Below, one piece after another: positions 21,997 to 34,334 of a stretch of 64,000 nucleotides of DNA. The notes under the pieces were generated by a model. That model had not been told where the DNA came from. It saw only the letters and a list, made by a program, of their open reading frames with translations, and did no database searches. The translations under genes were made by a program, and so were the position numbers. The DNA is taken from NCBI GenBank assembly GCA_003194525.1, contig NBIV01000112.1, positions 1 through 64,000 of the forward strand, given 5' to 3'. The stretch comes from Gracilariopsis chorda (lineage: Eukaryota > Rhodophyta > Florideophyceae > Gracilariales > Gracilariaceae). The stretch's first letter is position 1. The number at the start of each line of letters is the position of its first letter.

Positions 21997-22010
21997 AAGG
22001 ACGGGGTGAG
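21997..22010 (+). promoter_or_regulatory. Polypurine tract of E4
   Basis: AAGGACGGGGTGAG, almost all purine, ends immediately before the 3' LTR; this is the position of the primer for plus-strand DNA synthesis. Confidence 0.7.
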
Positions 22011-22232
22011 TGTACCAATACGTTGCAGTACGCTACAGACTCCTCTCCTGTTACGTTAGAGTTTGTGATCGTTATCTATCTACTTACAACGATAGGATAG
22101 AAGATATAGAACGTTACCTTTATGTAGAGAAGCTAGCACTACATAAGTGCTTGAACAGCTGATTCTGGCAGAGCTCGGCCAGACACCAGCCACAAGCACA
22201 TTCGACACCTTCGTATTTGCTTTTGTGTTACA
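22011..22232 (+). repeat. 3' LTR of E4
   Basis: 222 bp, partner of 16944-17165, differing at about seven positions by eye. Followed by GCTAG. Confidence 0.95.
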
Positions 22233-24870
22233 GCTAGCTTGTAGTATAATCAGAGAATTCTCTAAACCACAAAACTTTCTGTACAAAATGAGCGTCAGAG
22301 AACCTTCCCCTCCATCTTGAGAAGGTCAAACTTCATTCACTATCACTTCGTTGGTTTTTTTAAGAAGACCTGGTATCAGCGAAGTGGTATGAAAGCATTG
22401 GGATGCGTTAGTCCAAAAACGTCTGGGGATGGGTTCGTTGAATACTGAAAGTGGCTACCTGTTCATTTGTTGAACAGAAGAGTTCGGTACAAGGCTCCAT
22501 CCGTTCAATATTAGTTCTGTTTATTAGTTCTACAACCAAGTAAACTGTGTACATAGCTATTTTTAAATGGGACTTCTTGCCAGTATCGATACTGCAAACC
22601 TTTCTATGAGAAAGCTATCACGTTATCGTTAACGCAATTTTGAGTTTCAAGTACAATAACAATTGCAACTAATTCTCTTCTGGCAATGTGCGCGTCCTAA
22701 AAACACATAATCCCAAATACGAAAGCGACATGCTCTTCAGGAGAGTGTGCGGCCAGAAAATGCGTATTTGCGATTGCTCAAGGCTTGCTTTCATGGGGCC
22801 ACAACGTCAGACATAATCGATGTGCAAAGTCACGCTGCTGCACAAATCGTGACCGCATGTGCGTATCAAAAAAGGTGTTCTGTGGTTTCAGGAAGCTCTC
22901 CATATTGATTGCAATTGTAGCTCACTTTTGCAACTCTATTGAATGTCCTGGTTGACTATGAAATCGGTGATTACCATCGGTAATTACAATATGTTATACC
23001 AAGAGTCTCTTGCGTCCCAACTCTGATGGAAAATGTTATGAGGAATCTAGAATGGTCCGCACAGAAGCAACTAGAAACTGTTTTAGCTAGAGAATTATGG
23101 AAACATCTAGAAACTTCTATAGCAAAATGATGTAGATGCTGTACTGCCTATGATTAGAAACAAGCTTTGACTCTAGAACTCTATAGAAAGAATCTGCTCT
23201 GGTTTAGAAGAATAGAATCAAAGATAAACCTGACGAAAAGGAGAACAATAAGTCATTCAACCAAAGTCATAATGTTATCCTAGGTACTTTTTTATCTGTA
23301 ACAGAAGGGGTTTTATTAGTGTTCAACCCTTCATTTAACTAGAAAGAGCTGTCTTTCATTGCCTTTAAGACCTGATTTCATATACTATTGAATAGTTGAA
23401 ACACAAAAGCTGCTCATTCTACGTAGTTCTCCATATTCCCAGGCGATGTTTGATCCCATCTGGGTTTTGACTTTTCATGTACCAAAAAACCTTTGAAGCG
23501 GCCTGTATTTACTTCAGAAGATCATGCATTTTACACCTCCATGCATGTTAAGTTCCGTGATGATGCCCTGCTTAGGATGAGCGAAAACATCGTCACCAAA
23601 TTCAGCGTACACACCCAAAGCATTTATGGAAGACAGTATTGAAAGAGGTAGTTACACTACTCTACTTTCTGAATGAAAAAGAGAGATAGCGTAAGTACCT
23701 GGCTTGGTTGCGAAGATCTGTGACATCGCCAGTTAGGTGGGGTGCACCTCTGCGCTAGACTCTCGTGACCTTACCAGTGCTATCCACCATTGCAATAAAC
23801 AAAAACGGCTGCAGGAATGAAGGTGATATACTTCATAATGTGAGATGTTGAGGTATGCTGTTGGTCGTATTGGGAGCTCGCTGCTAGATATTGTTCAGAA
23901 TAGCGAGCGGAAGAAGCAGAGAGTACTCGCTGGCTGATTACCCACTGGCAAAGACGAAATGCATGCACAATAGGTCTTTGATACAGTTACTGAGTAAAAA
24001 CATAGGGCAGTCGGTGATCAGCGTGTTTCATTCCGCAATGTCGGAAATTGTAATAAATGCAAGCACTGCCAAATTGTCCTTACGTCCGTTATTTTCCCAG
24101 CCTTCCTCGCCTGTGAAGATATGTTTTCCCGCCCTTCCATTGTCTTGCCACCGAAAGACAATTGCGCATCCCAACGACGAGCGAGACATCTCACATATTA
24201 TCTGTTGCAATCAACGCGGCCTTGGCGTCTAGTCTGCTGTGTTTTGTCTCGATCGTCAGATTACTGGAGTCTGTGGCCAGATTTTTCGGAGACCATTATT
24301 CTTCTGGTGGTAATTGCTACGTGGCCTGCTTCACTTGCGGCTTATGTCACCCTCAAAACCCGAGCAAAAAGGTCACGCTTATTGTTGACAGACTTCTTCT
24401 ATGGGCTTCAGTTGATATGGAAGACCTCTCAAATCTGTTTGTCTCTCTTAAAGACACTGCTGATCGTGAAGTATGATTGTGCACACCATGCCGAGACAGG
24501 CAGAAGAGATAACAAGTTATTGCAAACCCGCGGATGTATACCCCGAATATCTCTAAGAGTGCAGTGCAAGCCAGGAGAACTATAAAACTGAAACGTACCT
24601 CCCAAAGAGTTACAAAAACTTGCCTCATTTGTTGTGACGAAAAAACATCGAAACCTGAGGTCGAGAAGCCTGGGCGAAATCCAAACTGGGAATGGACCTT
24701 GTACAAAATCTTGTCTGTATCCGATGAAGCTGTCTAGGAATCACTCATTAATGAAATCTGTGGACTCTTGAAGTGTGATTTGCTTGTAGTAACTATGTTG
24801 TTGGAACATCCTTCGGCCGCTCACTTATAAAACCTACACGTAAACCACAGTTGTGGCACTCAAACAATTG
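22233..24870. other. Long stretch without supported genes
   Basis: Only short ORFs on both strands (23891-24232, 24121-24585, 24353-24706), mostly mirror images with no family I recognise. Around 23040-23220 the sequence TCTAGAA and variants (CTAGAAACTTCTATAG) recur at least five times in 180 bases, resembling heat-shock-element half-sites, but no promoter or gene lies next to them. Confidence 0.4.
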
Positions 24871-25295
24871 CATTGACAAAGCTGACGTCCGCGATAGGCG
24901 TCATCAATGGATACTGTGTCTTTCAGAAGAATGGGTGCGCATCGGGAGAAAAGAGAGATCGTGGACCGTTTTGGCGTCTTCCGTTCATCGATATGAATAG
25001 CTTGTCAAGGCTGGAGGCTTTCTCTGAGTTTGAGGAGTCTGTCACCTCTCATTCCAGTAACTCATTGCATGCATAGGACGTGATGGAAATGTATTGCTGT
25101 CGACGTTGCTTGTATAACGTCACCGAAAGGAAACAGGGCAAACGTTTGTTGCTATCCATATGAACAATTCCATCTTCATTCCAGCGATTTCTCAAACGAT
25201 GTACATTGTTTTCGCTTGACGATCCCACAATCGCCAAAGGTTCATTAACTTTCGACTCAGATTAGCCTGGAATAATTAGCACTCTTGGTAACACG

Positions 25296-25786
25296 TTGCG
25301 AGCGAGTTGCATTAGAGTCAATTTACACCCCGGTGGAGAGATTCGTATGCTGCCGTTTCAGGAAGTTTGTCACCTAAGAAAACGTTTATGGCAACTCGAT
25401 TTTACTGACTCATTCCCTGACCAGCTTGCGTTGCACGATAGAACGTTTCAAAAGCAAGTTGAAGCAGTGCTGAACAGCAAAGAAGTCGTTCTCAAGAGGC
25501 TAATCTATTGCTTGCGTTGTTATATTTCTGCCGACCAAATCGACAGTCTGCGTTTGAGTATGGCAGTATGGCCTCGAAAAATGTCCTTGGTTCAATCAAC
25601 GTACATAGACCAAGTCAGGCCGAGCTTAATCGTCATATAAATGATTTTGCCAAGCACTTTAGGCAGATGAAAGAGCTTTATTGCTCTGGGGACTGGTCGT
25701 TGTGTGCTGAGATATCCTCGATTGCACGGGCCCTGTGGACAGATTTTGTGCTCATGATGCCTTCTGATAGGCGTATCAATGTCTGA
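25296..25786 (+). pseudogene. Unrecognised coding-like fragments (decayed locus, part 1)
   Basis: Two overlapping plus-strand ORFs (25296-25640, 25508-25786) give helical, well-mixed protein: LPFQEVCHLRKRLWQLDFTDSFPDQLALHDRTFQKQ in short pieces, then AELNRHINDFAKHFRQMKELYCSGDWSL in the other frame. One shift near 25550 would join them. They begin a run of same-strand fragments reaching 29904. No family recognised; it may be one large dead gene or an unknown transposon gene. Confidence 0.35.
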
Positions 25787-26317
25787 GAACTAACTTCAAA
25801 AGTCGGTGGAAAGCAGCTGGAAGAAAAGTTCCTCCTCTGGAACTCACTGAAAGTACTTCCAACTCCATCCATTGAGGAGGCGTTGCGAAGCGGAACGGAT
25901 CATTGCAGAGCTGACGTAGTCATGTGCATCAGAACAATGAAGTTTATTGAGCAAGCGAATCTGTCACGGACTGGCGATGTGTCGGCACCTCTAGCAATTA
26001 CCATTTCTGTGAGTAGGATATGTGAGGTTTCGCCATCTTTCGTCAGTGTGATAAATGCTATTGGGCTTTTTCTTACGTATAATGTCACCGTGACATATCG
26101 GCAGAGCTTACTTGCCGAGGGTGAACTGAATGGTCCTTGAGACTACAGTTCAATTGATGAAGGAACTTTGCCCGTTGTAGAATTCGAAAACTGGGACATT
26201 AAGCCACTTCATGCCGTTAAAGTAGATGAAAAGGCCATCTCAAAAATCGGTGGATCGCTCCTTCAGGGATAGACCTCTGGGGAGAAGCAAAAGAAAGGGG
26301 ATAAAGAAGAACATGCC

Positions 26318-26782
26318 GTGAAGAGACCCAGACTGGGTTCTTGGCGTAGTGCTGACAGTTCCGGGAGCCGAGAACAGTTTATTGAACGGTTCACTTCTGT
26401 TGAAAATAATATGAGAGTACAGCAATGTGAGGAGATTGTGTTTGAAATTGTCGCACTGTACCGTAGTCAATTGCTGGGAGGTCGAGAGGTGGTCGGCAAT
26501 GAATACAACACAAGTGCGCCAGAGCTTTTGAGTTTTGGCAATGATGGAAGTGCTGTCAACTTCAGAGCTTTATTGCTCTCCTCGTTTAAGTCTCATGGAG
26601 GGTGCTCAGAATTGAATGACTATTTAGTTGATCAACACTTGGTCTTTGTTGAAATCAGCAGAGATAGCCTGGCAGATGTCCTCACTGTTAGGCGTTTTCG
26701 TAACCTCGTTCGCGACCAGCTGCAACCAGGAAAACCAGGACGGCCTCGGTATATTGTGATTGTTGGAGATCAACCGTCTTAA
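26318..26782 (+). pseudogene. Unrecognised coding-like ORF (decayed locus, part 2)
   Basis: 154 residues to TAA at 26782, opened here by a GTG; coding-like sequence extends upstream in the same frame across a TAG near 26270 (LPVVEFENWDIKPLHAVKV and a Lys-rich stretch). Inside are CEEIVFEIVALYRSQLLGG, then ELNDYLVDQHLVFVEISRDSL, then RPRYIVIVGDQPS at the end. The composition looks like soluble protein, not a random frame. I do not recognise the family. Confidence 0.4.
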
Positions 26783-27672
26783 AAAATGTTTACAGAGCTC
26801 TTGCTAGAATCGTGACGACTACACAAGAGACACAGCTCCATCTGAAGTGAATCCGGTACTGCAATAGGAGAAGAATTGCACTTAAACAACTGGTTGATTC
26901 CGTTCTCCGGTTTCTTCTATGCCGAGAAACAAGCCATGTACTCGTTATGCAAAGAGATGCTAGATGGTCTCTGATTGGAGGAAATTAGGCATGTGCAGGA
27001 TATTCATTAGCTCACGTGAGCAACAAAGTAACACACGAGCATGCTCGGAACAACAAAGCCATTCTGTTCAATCTGGCGTTCACCATGGTCATCCATGTGA
27101 TTGATATGATCTTTTTGGAGGAATCAACCTTTTCCTAGGCCTTACGTCGCTTGCACGATAATTTTTTGCGAAAGAATGTCATTCCTGACACTTCTGGTCC
27201 ATCCATGCCCTCATGTGCCACGCCAATACAATACAGAACAACTGCATCGCAGAATATGGATATATAGATACGTATGCCGACAACGAAAACTGTCGCTACC
27301 GACTTCATTATGGTCGGAAAGCTTCTCAGAGAGAAGATAACAAGACAGTACACCAAAGAACGGAATAAAAAACATTTGGTGAAGACCGTTTTAGTTTCGT
27401 GTCTTCTTCCGACAATTGGGTTTTAAGTGTTGTCCAGAACCGGGCATACCAACCACATTCAAGCTTTTTGACCTAAGCGCAACGCCATACGGCACTCGTA
27501 AACACATATCAAATATCAGGAGCCGCTCCTGTTCTATTCCTTTTTAAATGGAATTATGTAAACTTGCGTGGTAGATGAGTTTTTCTGAAATACTCCAGGA
27601 AGGGCTGTTATAGAACTGCCGAGCCTCACAAAGCATGGAAAACAAGGCGCTGACAGAACAGGATTTGCATAT

Positions 27673-28176
27673 GTGCATAGAGATGAGGCTTTGGAAATGC
27701 TGATCGCGCGTAATTTGAAGAGCTTGAGTGCCACTTTCCTAGCCCATCTAGAGAGCTCTACGGCCAGGCTGATGGACGTATCAATGTTTCGAGCGCTGAG
27801 AAGATACGTTAGAGGAGCTTTTAGATCGTATGACCGGCGTAGAGAAGCCAATGACGACGTAGAGAACATGGGAACACTGACAGAATTCGTCAGAAACGCG
27901 GGTCGGTTGAAGACGGTGGCGCGAATGGTACATACAATGAGAGAGGCCGGTTTCCTGAAAGTTTCGCATCGGGGATCAGAATGGATACTAAACGTGTTCG
28001 CACTTCCGCCAAGGCGAATGAACAACAAGCTAGATCAGGAGACTCTGCTCTGTATTGCAGAGAGTGGAGTCATTACGTTCCAGCTTCATGCCTCTGTTCT
28101 ATTCTCCGACCTTTTTAGGCCTTTAACAGCGAATGACAGAAAAACAAACTTCAATGATAAGAAGTTCAAGAATTGA
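27673..28176 (+). pseudogene. Unrecognised coding-like ORF (decayed locus, part 3)
   Basis: 167 residues, strongly helical and Arg-rich (LRRYVRGAFRSYDRRREAND, RLKTVARMVHTMREAGFL), stop at 28174-28176. A further same-strand fragment, 28213-28557 (114 residues, RDQFMNVVQAQRKVRILKDTL), follows after 36 bases. No family recognised. Confidence 0.4.
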
Positions 28177-28986
28177 ACCAAGTGCAGAGCCGTACTGCAA
28201 CCAGCAAAGTGTATGGAGAATTTGGATGGGTGCGTAGATATTTTTCATTCTGATAACAAGAGGCCTGAGCCTTCAATTAGAAATCAAGCACCCGATGGAG
28301 AACTGAAAAGCCCGAAGACTAGGGATCAATTCATGAATGTTGTGCAGGCACAACGAAAGGTTAGGATATTGAAGGACACGCTGCATACGCAGGAGCGACT
28401 GGCTACTGGATGCAGGAACGATGCGTATCTAAGAGAGGTTATGGGGAGATGGGATCACGTACATGACAGGCGACATCTTCTCTCCCCTTTCGCGGACCGC
28501 TTCGTTGAAGTGACCGGTAGATTAAATCATGGCGCAAAGTCCAAGTTTCTCAAGTAAGCAGTAAGAGACAACAGGGACATAATATATCCCCTTAACGTCA
28601 TGAAGCGCAGAACTACAACGGTGCACCAAACTCACTCTTCCAATGAAGAAGTATCGGGTTCTCTGTTTTCATGTGATATGCCTCCATATATATCTCTTCA
28701 GTTAGATATTATGAACTTGCTGCATTATACAAGTGATACTGGACACAGAGAAAGTTCTTTGCGTGATGTAGTCACCCGTAAGATGAAATCAGTGCTTCGC
28801 CCATGGATTACAGGACCGAGGGCATTCTAAGCCACACAACGCTATCTCCACATTGACCATCAGACCCTTGTATTGCCATAACAGACATCTGAGCCGAAAC
28901 GAAGGGGTCAGATGAGATAAAATGCAAAAATCGGCATTAACGGACTGCAATCGTCTGGTGTTAACTGCGCTATTGACTATAATGAG

Positions 28987-29904
28987 GTGTTGATTGGCCT
29001 GTGGTCGTCCTTTCTCAAATATCGTTCACATATGGATCAAGTGGCTTCCCTGCATCTCTTCTGTGGTGCAACTGCAGCTTCCGAGTTGTTGAAGGAGAGC
29101 AAACATGTCTCGAAATGCAGTGTGCTCCTCGACGGAGGATATTTTGCAATCCCTCATACGTTTTCTTTTTCTCATCCAGTCCAATGCGATTCTAAACGAT
29201 ATTTCTTGAAAGAAAACAGTGTTTCAGAGCTATTGAGAGGGCGGGTACTTCTGACAAGAAGCACGGAAAAGAATATGGACTCTAAAACGTTTAATACTAT
29301 CCCGCGCTCCCGGTGTCTGGTGTTTCAGACCGATGTTTTCTTCTCTGTCGAAAGTATCAATTTGCAACATGGTGAGTCCGAAACTAGGTTTTTTGCCATA
29401 ATGAACGAGTATGTTATCCCAGCAGTACAACGTAGGCCGCATATGAATTCACATGGAATGGTAACTCAACCGCAGTCTCCTCATCGCGTCAACCCAGCGA
29501 GTGAAGGGATGACCGAAATGAGTCAGACCGTGATCATATGAGATGAAACTGACGTCTTTTTTATTTTGCTAAGCAGTCTAGTGATATACGAGCGAGGTAT
29601 ATTGAAAATCCTAAATGATACAATCCATAATGTGGATGATGCAGTTAAAGCTCTGGCGAAAGTGGGAAGTTGTAGACCAGACTTTGCTGCTTTGTACTAT
29701 ATTGCCGGGAGCGACTTCAGCCTGTCCATATGTGGAATGGGACATGAAGCCTATTGGGAGAATTTAGTTACTTTTCTAGAGCATAACGGTACTTTAGTGC
29801 CCCCACTGAATGACAAGTTGGAACAAGTGGACAATTTAGTATGTTGGTTGTTTTTGCAGAGAGAGGGAAAAGCAATATTCTGCAACGAAGATGACAGGAA
29901 GTGA
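28987..29904 (+). pseudogene. Unrecognised coding-like ORFs (decayed locus, part 4)
   Basis: Two plus-strand ORFs in close succession, 28987-29541 (184 residues) and 29566-29904 (112 residues). The first has VASLHLFCGATAASELLKES, then CSVLLDGGYFAIPHTFSF and SRCLVFQTDVFFSVESINL. The second has ILKILNDTIHNVDDAVKAL and KLEQVDNLVCWLFLQREGKA. Both have the amino-acid mix of real protein, and the opposite strand does not. The gap of 24 bases and the change of frame suggest a single broken gene. I cannot assign a function. Confidence 0.4.
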
Positions 29905-30668
29905 GAGATTTAGCAGAGAGCGGAGCGGAGTGGCGTGGCATGTACTCAAGAGGGCAACAAGCGATGTTCGTTCTTCGTCTCACAGCACTGTGTGGGCTCG
30001 GCAAAATGGAGGGTGGAGGCGAGGAAACTCGTTGCACATTTAGTCACGTATACAAACCAATTAATACCGAACGAATTGCAAGTCAAGTTGCATGTCGCAC
30101 GGGCAACATTAATTAGCACAAGTTATTGGGAACGGAGCAGGGAACGGAACTTATGACCCGCAGTCATTGCTGGTTGCACAGAGTCAAACGGTTATGAAGT
30201 TGAAGGAAATATAGTGACTGAAAGCGTTGCTAGCGTAAAAACACTGATGAAGAACATTAAAAGTCTCGTGTTGTCGTGTTGGTGCAATGAAAACTGTGCA
30301 TAACGAAGATGCCAATGTGTCAAAAAGCCACAGAAAGGCATTGGGTGTGTGTGTGACAATTACAAATGCCAGAACTGTGTCATAGTACGCATCGATAATG
30401 CAGGACGCGATCTAAAGTCACAACAAGAAAGCTAAGTGGAAACAGAGGAAACGAAAACGGGGAATGCGCATCTGAGTACTGGACATAGGAATCCGGATGT
30501 ACTGTCTTGCGAGATTTAAAATGATACCTATCACGACAGTCACTGTGAGACTGAACGCGAATCGGAGATGAACATGCAGACGTGTGCAGAATCGTAGTGT
30601 GACGCAGAATCATCATCTGCAGGAGGCGGCAAGCACGTTTTTGAAGATGTAGAGACCATTCAAAGCGC

Positions 30669-31604
30669 TTAACCTCTACACCCCGTTACATCTTGTTGAA
30701 ATAGTTCTGCCTTCTGTTCCAGACTTCGGAGCTCAGGTGAGAATGACTTGACAAAAGCATCAATGTGCAGTAAATATCTATCGGAAATGAAAAGGAACTG
30801 GTCAATCCATATCTGGTACATCTCTTGAATGTCACATGGAGGTCTATGGTTCAAGAGATATTACCTATTAAACAATACGAAGTTCGCGATGGACTGGTAC
30901 AGACTAGGCTCGGCTTTGACATGGTCTCGCGACAGCAGCACCTTTTCGTGAGTAGACGGGAATGAACTTGGAGGTATCGTTACGAGCAGTTCAATTTCCA
31001 AAATGAGAGCTTCTAGATGAGCGCGTACGTTATATCCTTCTCCCATGGGCAGACCTAGCAGACGGCAGTATGGTTCCTCTCCATGTACTCCCTTTTCGAA
31101 ACGACACATCAAGTAAGCGATGAACAATATGTCAAAATCAGGCTCCCCAGCACCTCCTTCGATGCATTTTTCTTGTCCTTCCCACGATCTCAACGACCTG
31201 AATTCTAACTCTCTCACATCTTTACTGCAATAAGAAGCCAACACCTCACTTTTATTTAAAAACTAGGCAAGATTCTCGCTTGTCCTGTAGCTTGTGTAAG
31301 GCAACAGTTTGTACAAACTAGGTAGGGCTATTCTTGTTGAGCGTATGTCATTGCATATATATTTTCGCTGCAGCGCATCACAATCTGCGCGAAGAAAGTC
31401 ATGGCAGTCCTTCCCAGGCATTTCGAGGAAGATATTTTTGCTATTTTGGGGCACATACGCGCTGCGGTTGACCATGTGGCTGGCGGGAGAGGCTCTGATA
31501 GGCTGGCTAAAAAAAGATCCCAGAAGCGAGAGAACAGTTGGTACGAAAAGAGAAATGTTCGGTTCTGTGATACATCTGCTACGGGTACCTTGACGCTGTA
31601 GCAA
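30669..31604 (-). pseudogene. Unrecognised minus-strand coding-like fragments
   Basis: Three adjacent minus-strand ORFs, 31604-31263, 31244-30861 and 30854-30669. The middle one has FDILFIAYLMCRFEKG, EEPYCRLLGLPMGEGYN and LEALILEIELLVTI. The spacing (a few to about 20 bases) and shared strand suggest one broken gene running leftwards. They face the plus-strand fragments that end at 29904. No family recognised. Confidence 0.35.
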
Positions 31605-33311
31605 CTCTACATTCTTCGAGGTCCTCCTATCGACAGCCGCACGATTGATAAATCCTGTTGTCGCCGACTAGACAGACTCCTTGCAGTTGCCATTTAAGGT
31701 AGAATTGTAGTACAAGAACAACATCCAATGTTTCTGGCGAGGTTGGTCACAGAACAATATCGCGCTAGCAGTGATGCACAGTTAGCCATTAATGGCCACA
31801 AAGGACAATTGTTTGCGTTGATGGAGATGGTGCAAGTCAAAACACCCGCGTTCCAGAAAGCCCAGACGCAAGGAAAAAGCGCATCTCCACTTGTAGCTTC
31901 GGAAGAGCAGTGATAAGAATTGACAGCTCACATGGAAGTTGAAGTTTCACCGCGTTGCGTCTTGTACGTGTAGCTCGCTGCAAAGCAAAAGAACGTGAGA
32001 AAGGACGATGAGTCTCGAGACGAAGCATCTCTTCCTTGATGAAAGCGACCGTTCACTTCCACTCGACCACCAGAAAAAAATTGACAGCCATGGGGGGTCT
32101 TAAAAGGGATATATGTGTTATAAAACAAAAGAAAATTTCTGCAATGCACCGTACTTGCAGCTTTGCGAATAATCAACCTGAAAACAATACCAGGTCACTG
32201 ACTGAAGGATTCACTCTTTGGGCAAAAATAAAACGTTAGGACTAATTCATAGGTTTTGAACACATTATACTTTACATGCAACTGCTCCGCATATAGATAC
32301 CTCAAAATCATTAACAAAAAAGCTGTGTGTAGAAACAAAAAAACCTTAGCTGCGTAGTTTAATGGTAGTTTCTGGGTTCATTATTTCGTCGATCAAATCA
32401 ATCACATTAAATGTACAACCTAACCTTCTCTGTCTCTTTTCCGTATATTTGTTCTGCTTCAATATTCGCTTTTGACTAATACTGTCTCAAATATGATGGA
32501 GAGGTTGTTTATAGCGGTTGTAAAAATCCAAATCATCTGCTCTGCACGGATGCCACAAAATAGGTGACTTAGTCAAAGAAAAGCAAGACAAAAATATGTT
32601 GCATTAAAACGTTCCACCATAACGATATGTTTTGGAAAAAACACAAAAAAAGAACATAATCTTCCAGAACAGTTCTCTACTATGATTTGGGTCTTGATAC
32701 CCTACCATTATTCACTTCTTCGCTCCTTGACATAACTTCAAATTTTGGCTTCTTCTTAAGATGAATATCACGACCGTGCTCAGCTGCATCTTGATAACCT
32801 CTCCATTATTACAGACCATTAATGTCCATATGTTTCTGATAGAGTTTTAACGTCCATTTTTTTTGACGTTCATTTTCTCTGATCTTTTCGAATGAAAATC
32901 AAAACTACATAAAAACATATCAATGTCTGAAACAGAATCGGGAGCATGTTCAATGCAACCAGTAGCAATACTCTTAGGCAAAACAGAAACTTCTACCTTA
33001 TATCCATAATGACCGTGCTTAGCACTAAAATAATTCTTTCTCTCCGTCAAGTTTCTAGACTGACAAAACGTTTGTTGAAATTTGAGTTCTGTTGCATACC
33101 TACGAAATTTAAAATTGGGAAACGTTTTATAAATCTGCATCATTCTTTTCAACGTTTACTTAGAGTCGGCAGTTTTAACTAAATCATTTTACACATCTAC
33201 ACCGGTCATCTTCAAGAAGTTCATAATTGATCGTTCAAAGGTAAGTTTTTTGATAACTAGAATATGCCCCCATGAAGTCCCAGTGTTTACCACGCTTCAA
33301 GAACGTAAGTG
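31605..33311. other. AT-rich gap before E5
   Basis: Short ORFs only, for example 31728-31913 on plus and 32847-33152 on minus. The stretch 32240-33300 is strongly AT-rich with many A- and T-runs. No gene or structured repeat is supported. Confidence 0.45.
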
Positions 33312-34332
33312 TGAAGTGTGTTCGACGCGTGTCGTGCACACGTAAAGTTTACGGAAGACACTTTGCAACGTGTATGGGTGGGTCGCTGTTGGAAGCAAGG
33401 AGGGACTGCCTGTTGCCACTAATTAATATTAAATACGCCTACAGAACCCTCCAGTTGAATCTGGAGTGTTCTTCTGTACTCTATATTACTCTTACGGAAC
33501 TCTTCACCGCTGTTGGGCATGATATAATTGCTTACCGCTGGTGCAATTGTTGGCTACAAAAAGGGCTTCCAACGTCAAGAGTTGTGGTTTGTGGTCGTAG
33601 CTAGCTATCATGTCTATTGTTATGAGTAAAAATTATGCTTACGCTGTACGCTAGACACGCAAGTATATGCGCTGCGTATGCGCGTGTAGTCTAGAGGATT
33701 GATTAGAATCTAATGCCAAGCTGGCATGTTATGGCACTACTCTTAGCTAGAGTTAGTTCCTGGGTTTTTTTTCTATAAAAGGCGCCAGAAGTTGGCTTCT
33801 GTTCTAACTCCGGCCACCACACCTCCCAGCTCAACCCCAACCTTCAGGCGTCAACCAGCATCAGCAGTCCTGTCCGTAGGGGTAGCAAACTTGGGCTGGG
33901 GTCTTTCAACTACCTTCCTTTGGCCGGCCCGTGTTCCCGGCCTCCAACCAACAACCCTCCATATCTTGGTGTTTCTTGGCCTTGGTTCCTCCTTTTTTTC
34001 TTTAAATTTTTATCTGTTTGATCCTGGAGAAGTGCCTCTGGATCGTTCATATTTATTTTTATACTTTGTTTTGGGCTGCTGTGCTCACCGAGAAAAGGAT
34101 TCGTTGATCAAGCCATTCAGCGTGAGATTTATTGTGGATCAATCGCAGGTGTTGGACTTGGAATCGCTCTGACTCGTCCCGTTATTCGGTTGTTGTTTAC
34201 GTTTGTCTACTCCGGTGGTTTGAAGGCCCACAGTTGGTCATTGTTGGTGGCTAGCGCTCCTTGTTTTGCTACGAAGAGGCTATTGTTTTTGTTTTATTTT
34301 GGCTTGTAATCGCCGCGCTGCTTTTGCCACCA
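33312..34332 (+). repeat. 5' LTR of E5
   Basis: Begins TGAAGTGTGTTCGACGCG and ends TTGCCACCA. The copies share six more bases (AAATGG), so the end could lie up to 34338. A TATA box (TATAAAA, 33774-33780) about 560 bases from the 3' end probably sets the transcription start near 33805. Confidence 0.9.
33774..33780 (+). promoter_or_regulatory. TATA box of the E5 5' LTR
   Basis: TATAAAA after a T-run and before a GGCGCC; the same box is present at the same offset in the 3' LTR (TATAAAAGGCGCC starting near 41729). Confidence 0.7.
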
Positions 34333-34334
34333 AA

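Larger units (their letters stand above)
16944..22232 (+). mobile_element. E4: full-length Ty3/gypsy chromovirus
   Basis: Identical-length 222-bp LTRs (16944-17165 and 22011-22232) bounded by a perfect target duplication GCTAG (16939-16943 and 22233-22237). Inside: primer site, gag, -1 frameshift site, then pol in the order protease, RT, RNase H, integrase, chromodomain, and a purine-rich tract (21997-22010) before the 3' LTR. Gag and pol each carry one in-frame TAG and nothing else is visibly broken. The LTRs differ at about seven positions by my count (near 3%), a moderately old insertion. The C-terminal chromodomain defines the chromovirus branch. Confidence 0.96.

Noticed and set aside
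23040..23220. Cluster of TCTAGAA motifs as heat-shock elements
   Set aside because: No TATA box or ORF follows at promoter distance, and the region is AT-rich, so such motifs arise easily.
32351..32420. TAGTTTAATGGTAG followed by GGGTTCATT, reminiscent of tRNA A and B boxes
   Set aside because: The sequence does not fold into a cloverleaf with a seven-base acceptor stem, and the B-box match is poor.
33792..34172. 126-codon ORF inside the E5 5' LTR, repeated in the 3' LTR at 41747-42127
   Set aside because: It starts with TTG, not ATG, and its preservation in both copies follows from the LTRs being nearly identical. No domain.
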